In this document: one piece after another, positions 18,292 to 26,659 of the stretch
Numbering within the stretch: the first letter of the stretch is position 1
Layout: each line of letters opens with the position of its first letter
Assembly: GCA_046483075.1 (NCBI GenBank)
Contig: JAWODV010000039.1
Span: 96,245-160,244 of the forward strand
Length of the DNA stretch: 64,000 bases
Direction of reading: 5' to 3'
DNA from: JASMTM01 sp046483075
GTDB lineage: Bacteria; Thermotogota; Thermotogae; Petrotogales; Kosmotogaceae
Made by a program: the position numbers and the translations under genes
The notes under the pieces: model-generated
What the model was told of the DNA's origin: nothing
The model's database searches: none
The model's input: the letters and a program-made list of their open reading frames with translations, nothing else

Positions 18292-18632
18292 AAGCAATGA
18301 GTCTAGCGATAAGCCGGATTCTGTTAGAATGATCATCCATCTTGGACATGAGTTGCCACATGCCTCAAGCATCCTACCCAAGGGGATTAAGCGGACAGCC
18401 TCAAACCCCTCTGCTTGGATTTGCTCCGGATGGGGGTTGCCAAGCATCTGAATCACTTCAGAACTGGTGAGCTTTTAACTCACCTTTCCACCCTTGCTGG
18501 TTACAAAACCAGCGGTTTCCTTTTCTATGGCCCTTACCAAAGATCACTCTTTCCGGGTATTACCCGGCATCCTGTCCTCGGAGTCCGGACTTTCCTCGGT
18601 TAAACCGCGATCATCCGCTAAACTCATTGCTT
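18292..18632 (-). ncRNA. rnpB: RNase P RNA (type A)
   Basis: Catalytic RNA that matures tRNA 5' ends. On the minus strand the 5' domain contains the universal GAGGAAAGTCCGGACTCC and the 3' end contains ACAGAATCCGGCTTATC. The outermost bases form an exact 11-bp P1 helix (18292-18302 with 18622-18632), which sets the ends and gives 341 nt, close to the Thermotoga maritima RNA. The 5' end lies three bases beyond the stop of the upstream radical-SAM gene, so it is either processed from that transcript or has a promoter inside that gene. Confidence 0.95.
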
Positions 18633-18635
18633 AAT

Positions 18636-19556
18636 TTATCGATTAAGGTAACTGAATTTCTTTCCCTGATATCTTTTTTCTTGATCCATTTTGTTATGAA
18701 TTCTATTAAGTATCTCTATCTTAGAAAGACCCCAGTTACCAAATAAAGTTCCTTCTCTAGGTGGATCAGAAGCCAATCGGTGAATAACTATATTAGATGA
18801 AAGATATTCCAAAAATATTATAACCCTTTCAATGTATTCTTCAAGAGAACAAACATTAACTCTTCCATTTTTATACATTTGTCCCAAAGGAGTATTCTCA
18901 ACTATATACAGCGAATGAATTTTAACACCATCGAGCTTCAATGAGGATAATAGTTTCGATGTTTCTATGACATCTTCTAAGTTGTCCCAGGGTAAATTCA
19001 CAATGACATGCGCGACAACTTCCAGTCCATGATCCTTTGCTCGTACTACAGCATCAATAAAATCAAAAATATCATGTCCTCTATTAAGCATTTTTAGTGT
19101 TGTCTTGTTAGATGTCTGAAGCCCAAATTCTACAATGACGTCCAGCTTTTCTTTATAACTTTCCAATAAACTTAAAATGTTTTCAGGAACCAGATCTGGC
19201 CGTGTTGAGACATCAAGAACTGCAATATCGTCTTCCAGGACACTTGAATAAAGTTCATTTAGTTTATCAACTGTACAATAGGTATTTGACATTGCCTGAA
19301 AATATGCAATGAATTTATTAATTCCCCTTCTTTTTAATTTTGCCTTTCTTTCTTCTGCCTGCTTCTTTAGGCTTTTGCTCCCATCAACTGAAAAACCGCT
19401 TCCGGTTGAATCACAGTATATACAACCACGGGTTCCCTTTGTTCCATCTCTATTTGGGCAAGTAAAACCCGCATCTATGGGCAGTCTGTATATCAATTCT
19501 CCATACCTTTTTTTCAGGTGACTTTTTAAATCATTGTAATGTTTATCAAAGCTCAA
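18636..19556 (-). CDS. Radical SAM protein of the YhcC/TIGR01212 family
   Basis: A 306-residue radical-SAM protein. The cluster cysteines are C33, C45 and C48 (CX11CX2C, in TCPNRDGTKGTRGC and IYC), the spacing typical of the YhcC family, which differs from the common CX3CX2C. HRLASDPPREGTL near the C terminus is also typical. The reaction is not established for this family. It overlaps the lipoprotein gene by 11 bases, and rnpB begins directly after its stop. Confidence 0.88.
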   Translation of the reverse strand: MSFDKHYNDLKSHLKKRYGELIYRLPIDAGFTCPNRDGTKGTRGCIYCDSTGSGFSVDGSKSLKKQAEERKAKLKRRGINKFIAYFQAMSNTYCTVDKLNELYSSVLEDDIAVLDVSTRPDLVPENILSLLESYKEKLDVIVEFGLQTSNKTTLKMLNRGHDIFDFIDAVVRAKDHGLEVVAHVIVNLPWDNLEDVIETSKLLSSLKLDGVKIHSLYIVENTPLGQMYKNGRVNVCSLEEYIERVIIFLEYLSSNIVIHRLASDPPREGTLFGNWGLSKIEILNRIHNKMDQEKRYQGKKFSYLNR

Positions 19557-20040
19557 GAGATCTCTCTAACTCCTTTGAAAAGCTCTTAAAACTATCTATG
19601 GCGCTTTTGACTGTTGATTTTTTACCTTTAAAAATGTATATCCACTTTCCCTGATACCAGGTCTCAATATAAAAATCTTCATCGCCATCTGAAACCTTTC
19701 CATAAACATATGGCAATGTTCCTATAAACGTTTTAAACTCACCTAAAGTATTACCAGCCCATTTATACCAAAATTTCATGGCTCCAGTTGACTTTTCAAA
19801 TTTCATGATGTATATCTCAAGGTTTTCAGTGCCCTTTGCAAAACGTGATTGAAGTACACTTGCATTATTCACCAAATAATCATCAATTTCCACTCCGTCC
19901 ATTTTTACCTCTACAGAAACAACCATATAGTCGCTGTAGGTAAAACCAGCATAATTCCCGGGGGATAAATCTCTTGAACCCGAACAACCTGAAAAAACCA
20001 TTAATATCAAAATTACAGCGGTGATATAGGCTTTTTTCAT
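19546..20040 (-). CDS. Predicted lipoprotein, unknown function
   Basis: A 164-residue protein with a lipoprotein signal: KK start, hydrophobic stretch and lipobox FSGC (Cys19), so anchored outside the cytoplasmic membrane. The rest is a mixed alpha/beta domain (AGFTYSDYMVVSVEV, FYIETWYQGKWIYIFKGK), ending in a charged helix. I recognise no family. It sits between folK and a radical-SAM gene on the same strand. Confidence 0.8.
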   Translation of the reverse strand: MKKAYITAVILILMVFSGCSGSRDLSPGNYAGFTYSDYMVVSVEVKMDGVEIDDYLVNNASVLQSRFAKGTENLEIYIMKFEKSTGAMKFWYKWAGNTLGEFKTFIGTLPYVYGKVSDGDEDFYIETWYQGKWIYIFKGKKSTVKSAIDSFKSFSKELERSLEL

Positions 20041-20058
20041 TCAGCACCTCCAACATCA

Positions 20059-20598
20059 CTAAATGTAATGCTTTGATAGCTCTTCAAATTCACAAAGGAG
20101 TGTTTCCTTTTTCGTAAACAGCCTTATCGAATCTGCATCAGACTTCATTAGTCTTTCCGCGTATTCTTTATATTTTAACCCATTCCGAGGGTCTTTAATA
20201 TCTGGTGCAACCTCTGTTAATGGTAACAGAAAAAATAATCTGTTCTGTATATCATAATGTGGAACCGTCAGATGATCTTCTTTGATAACCTGCCTTGCAA
20301 ATAAAAGTATATCAATATCAATGTTTCTTGGTCCCCATCTTGCTCCTCTTTTTCTGCCAAGTTCGTTTTCAACGCCTTGTATTATTTTCAATAAATCAAA
20401 AGACGTTCTGCCGAATAAGAAACTTGCAACGCAATTTAAGAAAACAGGTTGATCCGCATATCCATAAGGCATCGTTTCATACAGGCTGGATATTTGGTGC
20501 AATATTAATCCCTTTTGCAATAATCTATCAATGGCTGTTAAAATTACTTTCTTCCTGTCTCCAAGATTGCTTCCAAAAGCTAAATATGTTTCATTCAT
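20059..20598 (-). CDS. folK: HPPK, folate-pathway pyrophosphokinase
   Basis: 2-amino-4-hydroxy-6-hydroxymethyldihydropteridine pyrophosphokinase, which transfers pyrophosphate from ATP to the pterin precursor of folate. Signature elements: AFGSNLGDR near the N terminus, YETMPYGYADQPVFLNCV, and the metal-binding RWGPRNIDIDILLF. HPPK plus a short C-terminal extension gives 179 residues. It overlaps the upstream radical-SAM gene by eight bases. No other folate gene is in the run. Confidence 0.94.
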   Translation of the reverse strand: MNETYLAFGSNLGDRKKVILTAIDRLLQKGLILHQISSLYETMPYGYADQPVFLNCVASFLFGRTSFDLLKIIQGVENELGRKRGARWGPRNIDIDILLFARQVIKEDHLTVPHYDIQNRLFFLLPLTEVAPDIKDPRNGLKYKEYAERLMKSDADSIRLFTKKETLLCEFEELSKHYI

Positions 20599-21949
20599 TT
20601 AGCAACCGCTCCTTAACCTGCAAAGCTTTATTCTTTAGTTCGTTTATCTGGCCAACATCCAATCCTTCAACCCACCAATATGGAAGAACTGAATTATTTA
20701 GTAAAAACGGATCAATATTCTCAGGTAATTTGCCCTTTTTTATTAAATCTTCCCATTGTGGTGTCTTTGGTATCGGGGTAAATTCGTTTACATTAGGAAT
20801 TATGCCCAATTTCTCACAATTTTCTATCGCAAATTCTGCATCCTTTATGGTTTGTCCTGGCAGATTGGCAATTATGTAAGCACTAACCTCTTCAGGACCA
20901 AAACCTGCCTCTTTAAGATTAAAGACTGCTTTTTCAAGTTCTCTGTTCGAAACCTTTCCTCCGGTTTTTTTCTGTAAATCAGCATTATATGTTTCATAAC
21001 CAAGCTTAATTGTTTTGAAATTTGCTCTCTTCATAAGGCTGGCAAGTTCTTTATCAATATATTTTGCGTGCACTCCGTTTGGTAAATGAAAGTATACGTT
21101 TTTCTCACTCTTTAGATAAATTTTAAGAAAATCTTTAAAACGTTCCCCTATCAACAAAGCGTCATCAAAAAAAACAATATTCTTTGTACCATCTTCTACA
21201 AAATGCTCAACAATATCCAGAGTTTTTTCTGGACTTTGAAAAATAAATCTATTCCAGAGTCTCCAGCTGGCACAGTAGCTACATCTAAAGGGACATCCTG
21301 CACTTGTTATTATCACCTTATAGGATAATAACTCATAATGACTATAATTTGGTTCCAGTATCTCTAACCAGTTTGCACATAGACTGTCACTATTTATTTC
21401 AATTCCAATATAATCAAGAGCCCTTTTCAGTGGAAGCATTCCTGTTCCATCAGCAACAAAGTCAGCTCCAGAATTTTTTATGGCGTGCTCATTAAGAAGT
21501 GTTGCATATACACCACCGAGTATGACAGGTTTTTCGTAAAGTTCTTCTCTTATTACCCTTATTGTGTCGGAAACACCATAATGCCAATAGGTCATCATTG
21601 ATGTAACAAAAACAGCATCAACATCTTTGTGACGCTTTAGCTTTTTTCTAAAAAGTTTTTCGGGCATACCATAGCGTTTGAAATATCTTGGAATTGATTT
21701 CAAACAATCAGGTTTGCTGATATTTTCATTGAAAAAATTGCCTGTACCATAATACTTATCTTTCAGAGGTTTATCTAGATAATTGTTTAGTTCCTCGTCG
21801 TGGCGATCGAGCAGGTCTATCAGTCTGGGCTCTATCCCAAACCTTCTTAGTGCAGATGAAATATAAAGCAAACCAATGGGTTTTAACCAATAATCATAAG
21901 CAGAGACATCTTCAATCCAGGGATTAACCAGAAGAATTTTTCTCAACAT
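20591..21949 (-). CDS. B12-binding-type radical SAM protein, unknown substrate
   Basis: A 452-residue protein with an N-terminal Rossmann-like region of the cobalamin-binding type (ILLVNPWIEDVSAYDYW, GLLYISSALRRFG, VILGGVYATLLNEHA) and a central radical-SAM core with C219, C223 and C226 in GCPFRCSYC. I see no DxHxxG cobalamin-ligand motif, so B12 may bind base-off without a histidine ligand or not at all. The product is unknown. It overlaps coaX by 26 bases and folK by 8. Confidence 0.82.
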   Translation of the reverse strand: MLRKILLVNPWIEDVSAYDYWLKPIGLLYISSALRRFGIEPRLIDLLDRHDEELNNYLDKPLKDKYYGTGNFFNENISKPDCLKSIPRYFKRYGMPEKLFRKKLKRHKDVDAVFVTSMMTYWHYGVSDTIRVIREELYEKPVILGGVYATLLNEHAIKNSGADFVADGTGMLPLKRALDYIGIEINSDSLCANWLEILEPNYSHYELLSYKVIITSAGCPFRCSYCASWRLWNRFIFQSPEKTLDIVEHFVEDGTKNIVFFDDALLIGERFKDFLKIYLKSEKNVYFHLPNGVHAKYIDKELASLMKRANFKTIKLGYETYNADLQKKTGGKVSNRELEKAVFNLKEAGFGPEEVSAYIIANLPGQTIKDAEFAIENCEKLGIIPNVNEFTPIPKTPQWEDLIKKGKLPENIDPFLLNNSVLPYWWVEGLDVGQINELKNKALQVKERLLNE

Positions 21950-22706
21950 TCTTCACTCTTTCTCCATAAAGAGCTATACCCTTCAAAGTAAGTTCTTTAT
22001 CAACAACATCAAATAGATTTTTTTCATTTAAAATATCTGCAAATCCACCAGAACCAATCACTTTGAATGATATTCCACGTTCTTTCTTTATTTCATTTAT
22101 GATTCCTGAAATAGCAAAATAGTTTGCATTTACGATACCGATTCTAATATTGTCAGGAGTATCTCTGCCAATCTGTGAATTAACATAATGTAAATCAACC
22201 TGGGGAAGCTTTGAAGTGCCTGAGAAAAGTGATTTCATTGACATTCTCAATCCTGGTAGAATAGCCCCACCAAGAAAAACTCCATTTTCTATTACATCTA
22301 TTGTTGTGGCAGTTCCTAAATCAACAACAACAGAATTTTTATCATATATATCTACAGCTGCAATTGTATTTGCTATTCTATCTGCACCAATTTGTTCTAT
22401 TGATTTAGCGTAACAATGAAAACCTGCTCTTTCATCTGGAGCAACCATAACTGGCTTTAAATTTAGGTATTTTTTCCCAAAAACATTGATAACTCTATCC
22501 AAAAAGGGAACAACTGAAGCAACACAAAAAGATTCAATGTCATCCAAACTGAAATCGGTGCTTTCCAGAAGATTGTTTAATAAAATAAACAATTCGTCTT
22601 CGGTTTCAAAATGGTCGGTGGAAACACTCCAGTGTTCTAAGATTTTACTTGAATTTCCCAGTCCAAAAACTGTATTTGTATTCCCTATATCAGCCAACAA
22701 TTTCAT
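21924..22706 (-). CDS. coaX: Type III pantothenate kinase
   Basis: ASKHA-fold kinase for the first step of coenzyme A synthesis, insensitive to CoA feedback. Seen: LADIGNTNTVFGL phosphate-binding start, the GADRIAN motif, VVDLGTATTIDVIE and GGAILPGLRMS. The 260-residue length is usual. The ATG at 22706 follows a weak GGGGCGATTT. It opens the minus-strand run that ends in rnpB and lies back to back with the tRNA operon. Confidence 0.95.
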   Translation of the reverse strand: MKLLADIGNTNTVFGLGNSSKILEHWSVSTDHFETEDELFILLNNLLESTDFSLDDIESFCVASVVPFLDRVINVFGKKYLNLKPVMVAPDERAGFHCYAKSIEQIGADRIANTIAAVDIYDKNSVVVDLGTATTIDVIENGVFLGGAILPGLRMSMKSLFSGTSKLPQVDLHYVNSQIGRDTPDNIRIGIVNANYFAISGIINEIKKERGISFKVIGSGGFADILNEKNLFDVVDKELTLKGIALYGERVKNVEKNSSG

Positions 22707-22787
22707 TAAATCGCCCCTATTAATGTTAACACGCTTATGCCTTACCTTCCATAAGTCAAATAAACGACTTTTCTTATCTCTACCCCC

Positions 22788-22816
22788 TTGAAGCAGTGAT
22801 GATTGAATGCTATAAT
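22788..22816 (+). promoter_or_regulatory. Promoter of the tRNA operon
   Basis: TTGAAG (22788-22793) and TATAAT (22811-22816) are separated by exactly 17 bases and lie 40 bases before the first tRNA. This is one of the best sigma-70-type promoters in the window, as expected for stable RNA. Confidence 0.85.
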
Positions 22817-22855
22817 CATCTTGCTCGATTGGTCCTAGATAATCAAACCTTATTA

Positions 22856-22931
22856 GAGCCGCTAGCTCAGCCGGCAGAGCACCTGACTTTTAATCAGGGG
22901 GCCGTGGGTTCGAATCCCACGCGGCTCACCA
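22856..22931 (+). tRNA. tRNA-Lys (anticodon TTT)
   Basis: A complete cloverleaf with acceptor GAGCCGC paired to GCGGCTC, anticodon stem CCTGA/TCAGG around the loop CTTTTAA, and T-loop TTCGAAT. The 3' CCA is encoded. The next tRNA begins at the following base. Confidence 0.97.
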
Positions 22932-23021
22932 GCGAGAGTGGCGGAACTGGCAGACGCGCTGGACTTAGAATCCAGTGAGTTTTAAAAGCTCGTGAGGGTT
23001 CAAATCCCTCCTCTCGCACCA
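22932..23021 (+). tRNA. tRNA-Leu (anticodon TAG)
   Basis: Class II tRNA of 90 nt with a long variable arm (TGAGTTTTAAAAGCTCGT). Acceptor GCGAGAG pairs with CTCTCGC, the anticodon loop is CTTAGAA and CCA is encoded. There is no base between it and the CCA of tRNA-Lys. Confidence 0.97.
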
Positions 23022-23045
23022 GAACGTCACTCTTGGAAGATATAA

Positions 23046-23120
23046 GCGGATGTAGCTCAGTGGTAGAGCACCTGCTTGCCAAGCAGGGGGTCGCGGGTTC
23101 GAATCCCGTCCTCCGCTCCA
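23046..23120 (+). tRNA. tRNA-Gly (anticodon GCC)
   Basis: A 75-nt cloverleaf with anticodon stem CCTGC/GCAGG around TTGCCAA, T-loop TTCGAAT and encoded CCA. In the acceptor stem GCGGATG against CCTCCGC leaves a T-C mismatch at pair 6-67; the other six pairs form. Confidence 0.94.
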
Positions 23121-23147
23121 AAAGCACCCTTTTAGGGTGCTTTTTTA
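23121..23147 (+). terminator. Terminator of the tRNA operon
   Basis: AAGCACCC pairs with GGGTGCTT around a short T-rich loop, followed by a run of Ts. It starts directly after the tRNA-Gly CCA and is a strong intrinsic terminator. Bases 23148-23271 hold no gene that I can see. Confidence 0.9.
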
Positions 23148-23271
23148 ATATTGAGTAGAACAGTGGGAAAAAGGTTTATAAGTACGTTTATCAATCATTG
23201 CAAGAAACATATAATACTCATTAACTAAAATAAATTGATCCCTAAAAGCTACTAATGAACAACAAATAACA

Positions 23272-24129
23272 TTACCACAGACCAGTAAACATTCCACTCA
23301 GCATAAGTTTCATATGCAATTTACCCGCTGCTATGTTATTACTTAAATTTGCTCCGGCACCAATACTAAAAATCATATTTCCTGCTTTCAAATCAAAGCC
23401 TCCACCAATAAGCCAATCAAAAACATCCCATGTTGTTTCTGTATTAACACTTACACCTGCCCTTACCTGTAATGAACTGAATAAATCAACTTCCGAGGAT
23501 AATCCTCCATAAAGTACGTTCATACCATCACGGGATCCAAATTCCAGCCCAAATTTGAATTTATCAAATGCAAAACGGGTCCCCAGCATTATGTCAATAA
23601 AGTTCCTGGTTGATGATGATCCGGATTTCCAGAGCAAACCATTATCAACAAATATTACATAATCCAGGTAAGGTAATCCCTTACCGGTTATTCCACCGTT
23701 GAACGTTAACAAATATGTGTCATCCGGATAACTCGTTTCATTCTCCTTTTCAATGGATACTTTTCCACCCATTTTTGTCAACCCGGACAGTTCAGTTGAA
23801 ACAGTATAACTGAATATTCTATGATCTCTTATTGAGCCAATGTCCATAGAATATTCAAGAATACCCGCCATTCCAGAACTTGAAGAATCATATAAATAAA
23901 AATGCAAATTTCTCTGATCGGTTGTGGTGGCATACTCACTTATTCCCTGATATACCTGCACCGAAAGTCCGTTATATTCGATCCCGTAAAGATCCGAAGG
24001 ACTACCATAGGTCGACCAATAATCTGTTGCAAGAATGCAGTTACCCCCTGTCTGGGTTTGAAATGGATCCAACCCATAAACTGACAAAACAAGCATTATC
24101 ACAATAGAGGTAGCGATTACTTTCTTCAC
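23272..24129 (-). CDS. Secreted, probably outer-membrane (toga) protein, unknown
   Basis: A 285-residue protein with a clear signal peptide (KKVIATSIVIMLVLSVYG, cleavage before LDPF). The remainder alternates polar and hydrophobic residues, is rich in Gly, Ser, Tyr and Phe, and ends in Trp, features of outer-membrane beta-barrels. No family recognised. The GTG at 24129 has GAGGTG at six bases; a GTG three codons earlier overlaps that site. Last gene of the minus-strand run below tgt. Confidence 0.75.
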   Translation of the reverse strand: MKKVIATSIVIMLVLSVYGLDPFQTQTGGNCILATDYWSTYGSPSDLYGIEYNGLSVQVYQGISEYATTTDQRNLHFYLYDSSSSGMAGILEYSMDIGSIRDHRIFSYTVSTELSGLTKMGGKVSIEKENETSYPDDTYLLTFNGGITGKGLPYLDYVIFVDNGLLWKSGSSSTRNFIDIMLGTRFAFDKFKFGLEFGSRDGMNVLYGGLSSEVDLFSSLQVRAGVSVNTETTWDVFDWLIGGGFDLKAGNMIFSIGAGANLSNNIAAGKLHMKLMLSGMFTGLW

Positions 24130-24153
24130 AGCAAACACCTCACAATTCTTCCT

Positions 24154-25275
24154 TCAATTCTCGATAACCCTGGAGCCAATTAGTTTCTTTTCCACACAAC
24201 TATTTTTGAATTTACTGTACTGATCATTTTCCAACGCATTTCTAATCCTACGAGTAAAATCATTTAAAAAGGCAGTGTTATGATAACTCAAAGCAAGTCT
24301 TCCCAATAACTCTTCTCTTCTAAATAAGTGATGCAAATAAGCTCGAGAATAAGTTCTACAGACACGGCAATTGCAATGGGAATCAACAAAACCTCTGTCG
24401 TATTTATACTTTGCTGCTTTAAGGTTGATTTTGCCATTCCAGGTCAATGCTGTTCCATGTCTTCCAATCCTTGTTGGTAACACACAGTCAAACATGTCTA
24501 TACCATTGTCTACAGCATTTATAATTAGATCAGGACTGCCAATACCCATAACATATCTTGGTTTGTTTTCAGGCAAAAAAACAATAGTAAAATTCAAAAT
24601 TGCCCTGGTAATGTCAAAGTCCTCGCCGACACTTAATCCGCCCACAGCAAAACCATCAAAACCAAGGGTGGTAATATCTTTTGCGCTTTTTTCTCTTAAT
24701 TCCTTATAAAATCCTCCTTGAACAATACCAAACACTGCCCTTTCTTTATCATGAACATCAAGACAACGCTTTGCCCAGGAAGTAGTTCTATTAACAGATA
24801 TTTCAACATAATCCCTATCAGCTTCAGAAGATAAACACTCATCCAGAACCATTACTATATCGCTATCAAGAATCTGCTGGATTTTCATCGAAAGCTCTGG
24901 AGTAATCTCTTTCCAGCTCCCATCGAGCGGGGATTTTATTATTACTGAGTCGTCAGTTACTTTCTTCTGTCTTATACTAAAAACCTGAAAACCGCCACTG
25001 TCAGTCAAAATTGGCTTTTCCCAGTTCATAAAATTATGCAAACCTTTAAAGTGTTCTATAACTTCAAGTCCTGGTTTTAAATACAAGTGAAAAGCATTAC
25101 CTAAAATAATTTGTGTATCTATTTCAAGTAACTGATGCTGCCACAGACCTTTAACTGTACCATTAGTACCAACTGGCATGAATACAGGGGTTTCAATAGT
25201 TCCCCTTTTGGTTATTATTCTGCCGCGTCTGGCACGTGTTTCTTTATCCCTGCCCAGTACTTCAAAATCAAGCAT
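24154..25275 (-). CDS. tgt: tRNA-guanine transglycosylase
   Basis: Exchanges guanine-34 for the queuosine precursor preQ1 in GUN-anticodon tRNAs. Visible: ETPVFMPVGTNGTVK, LTDSGGFQVFS with the active-site Asp, GGLSVGE, and the zinc site CNCRVC with a downstream HH. The ATG at 25275 gives 373 residues and a family-like start (LDFEVLGRD), but its Shine-Dalgarno lies too close. TTG starts up to 21 bases upstream, inside fchA, are possible. It overlaps the fchA stop by eight bases. Confidence 0.95.
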   Translation of the reverse strand: MLDFEVLGRDKETRARRGRIITKRGTIETPVFMPVGTNGTVKGLWQHQLLEIDTQIILGNAFHLYLKPGLEVIEHFKGLHNFMNWEKPILTDSGGFQVFSIRQKKVTDDSVIIKSPLDGSWKEITPELSMKIQQILDSDIVMVLDECLSSEADRDYVEISVNRTTSWAKRCLDVHDKERAVFGIVQGGFYKELREKSAKDITTLGFDGFAVGGLSVGEDFDITRAILNFTIVFLPENKPRYVMGIGSPDLIINAVDNGIDMFDCVLPTRIGRHGTALTWNGKINLKAAKYKYDRGFVDSHCNCRVCRTYSRAYLHHLFRREELLGRLALSYHNTAFLNDFTRRIRNALENDQYSKFKNSCVEKKLIGSRVIEN

Positions 25276-25897
25276 TCCTTTTCTCAACAACTTCAATTAT
25301 TCTTTCAAAACTCTTATTTATTTGATTTTCAAGCTGCAACATTTCTTCATGTATCCATTCATTGTAGTGCTTATCCTTCAATGATTTCATATTAATCTCT
25401 ACATTAGATCGAGCCACATAATAAACTGCCTTCAATAAATGAGCTGCACATTCAACGTCCGAGATAGCATTTAGATTTCCCCATTTAGCAACCTTTTCAA
25501 GTGCTACAATTATATTCTTCGATCTTCGGGCTAAGTCAAAGGGAACTTCAATGGCAGTTTTTAAAGCCTGCTGAATCTTTACAGTTCTTGTAGCTTTTTC
25601 CTCTTCGGTATTCTTTGGCAATCTCAAACTTGCCATTACTTGATCAAAAGCTTGAACGTCTTTATTTACGAGATCGGAGAGATAACTGATTTCATTCTCC
25701 ATCGTTTCAAGCGCACTTTCCATACGGCCCTCAACATCTTCATAACCTTTTTTACCAATGGTTAAACGTGAAACCATCGCTCCTAGAGCTGCTCCTAGTG
25801 CAGCCACTACTCCGCCAACAGCACCACCACCTGGAGTAGGTGACTTTTCTGCCACTCTTTTCAAAAAATCCTTAACACTCAATGTACACAGATCCAT
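25268..25897 (-). CDS. fchA: Formimidoyl-THF cyclodeaminase-like protein
   Basis: A 209-residue all-helical protein of the FTCD_C/FchA family, which converts 5-formimino-THF to methenyl-THF and ammonia. The N-terminal SPTPGGGAVGGVVAALGAAL is the family's folate-binding segment. The ATG at 25897 is preceded by TGAGGGGG; two upstream codons could add ten residues. No glutamate formiminotransferase is next to it, so the formimino donor is unclear. Confidence 0.88.
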   Translation of the reverse strand: MDLCTLSVKDFLKRVAEKSPTPGGGAVGGVVAALGAALGAMVSRLTIGKKGYEDVEGRMESALETMENEISYLSDLVNKDVQAFDQVMASLRLPKNTEEEKATRTVKIQQALKTAIEVPFDLARRSKNIIVALEKVAKWGNLNAISDVECAAHLLKAVYYVARSNVEINMKSLKDKHYNEWIHEEMLQLENQINKSFERIIEVVEKRNA

Positions 25898-25926
25898 TTT
25901 CATCCCCCTCACAATACACACATTCA

Positions 25927-26646
25927 TTAGCCAACAATTTTAATTCCTGAACTAGTACCTATTCTATCAGCACCAGCTTTAATCATTGAAATAGCATCTT
26001 CCTTTGTTCTGACGCCTCCTGATGCCTTAACCTTAAGTCCACCAGATGCAAATTTCATTAATGATACGTCTTCGACTTTTGCGACCCCAGTACTGAAACC
26101 CGTCGATGTTTTTACAAAAGTCGCTTCACTTATTCTTGCAAGGACACAGGCTGAAATCTTTTCTTCCGTGCTTAGTAACGCTGTTTCAATTATCACCTTA
26201 ACAGGTTTCCCTCCAGCTGATTTTACCACTTCTCTAAGGTCTTTTAGAACGTATTTGTATTCTTTAGCCTTCAAATGTCCAATATTTATCACAACATCAA
26301 ATTCATCAGCTCCGTGTTCCAATCCCCATCTTGTTTCAAAAGATTTAACACTTGTAGATACCATACCAAGAGGGAATCCTACAACAATAGCCTTTTCAAT
26401 TTTGCTTCCCGTAAGTTCATCACTCACCAGAGGAAGATAGGAGCTGTTAATGCAGACTGCTTTAAAATTTTTCTCTCTGGCCTCTATGCATAAATTAACT
26501 ATCTGTTCAGGAGTTGCTTCAGGCTTAAGTTGTGTATGGTCAATGTATCTATTAAGCTGAATTCCTTCTATAATTTCACGATTTACAGGAGAATAATTAT
26601 TTTCATAATCTTCAATAACCTTTTGAACTTCCTTGTGAAGATTCAT
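25927..26646 (-). CDS. deoC: Deoxyribose-phosphate aldolase
   Basis: Class I aldolase cleaving 2-deoxyribose-5-phosphate to acetaldehyde and glyceraldehyde-3-phosphate in nucleoside breakdown. The Schiff-base lysine is in FVKTSTGFS, the second active lysine in VKASGGVRT, and the substrate Asp in FDVVINIGHLKA. 239 residues from the ATG at 26646; an earlier codon at 26670 has no better site. The N-terminal extension of about 35 residues is normal for thermophilic DeoC. Confidence 0.95.
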   Translation of the reverse strand: MNLHKEVQKVIEDYENNYSPVNREIIEGIQLNRYIDHTQLKPEATPEQIVNLCIEAREKNFKAVCINSSYLPLVSDELTGSKIEKAIVVGFPLGMVSTSVKSFETRWGLEHGADEFDVVINIGHLKAKEYKYVLKDLREVVKSAGGKPVKVIIETALLSTEEKISACVLARISEATFVKTSTGFSTGVAKVEDVSLMKFASGGLKVKASGGVRTKEDAISMIKAGADRIGTSSGIKIVG

Positions 26647-26659
26647 AAATCCACCACCC

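Noticed and set aside
18247..18603. Short open frames on both strands around 18.25-18.6 kb
   Set aside because: They lie in the RNase P RNA gene, whose conserved sequences and P1 helix explain the region.
20295..20879. 194-codon plus-strand frame opposite folK and the radical-SAM gene
   Set aside because: Long only because the opposite strand has few stops; no Shine-Dalgarno or domain.
22796..23127. Open frames across the tRNA cluster
   Set aside because: They only read through the three tRNAs and their promoter.
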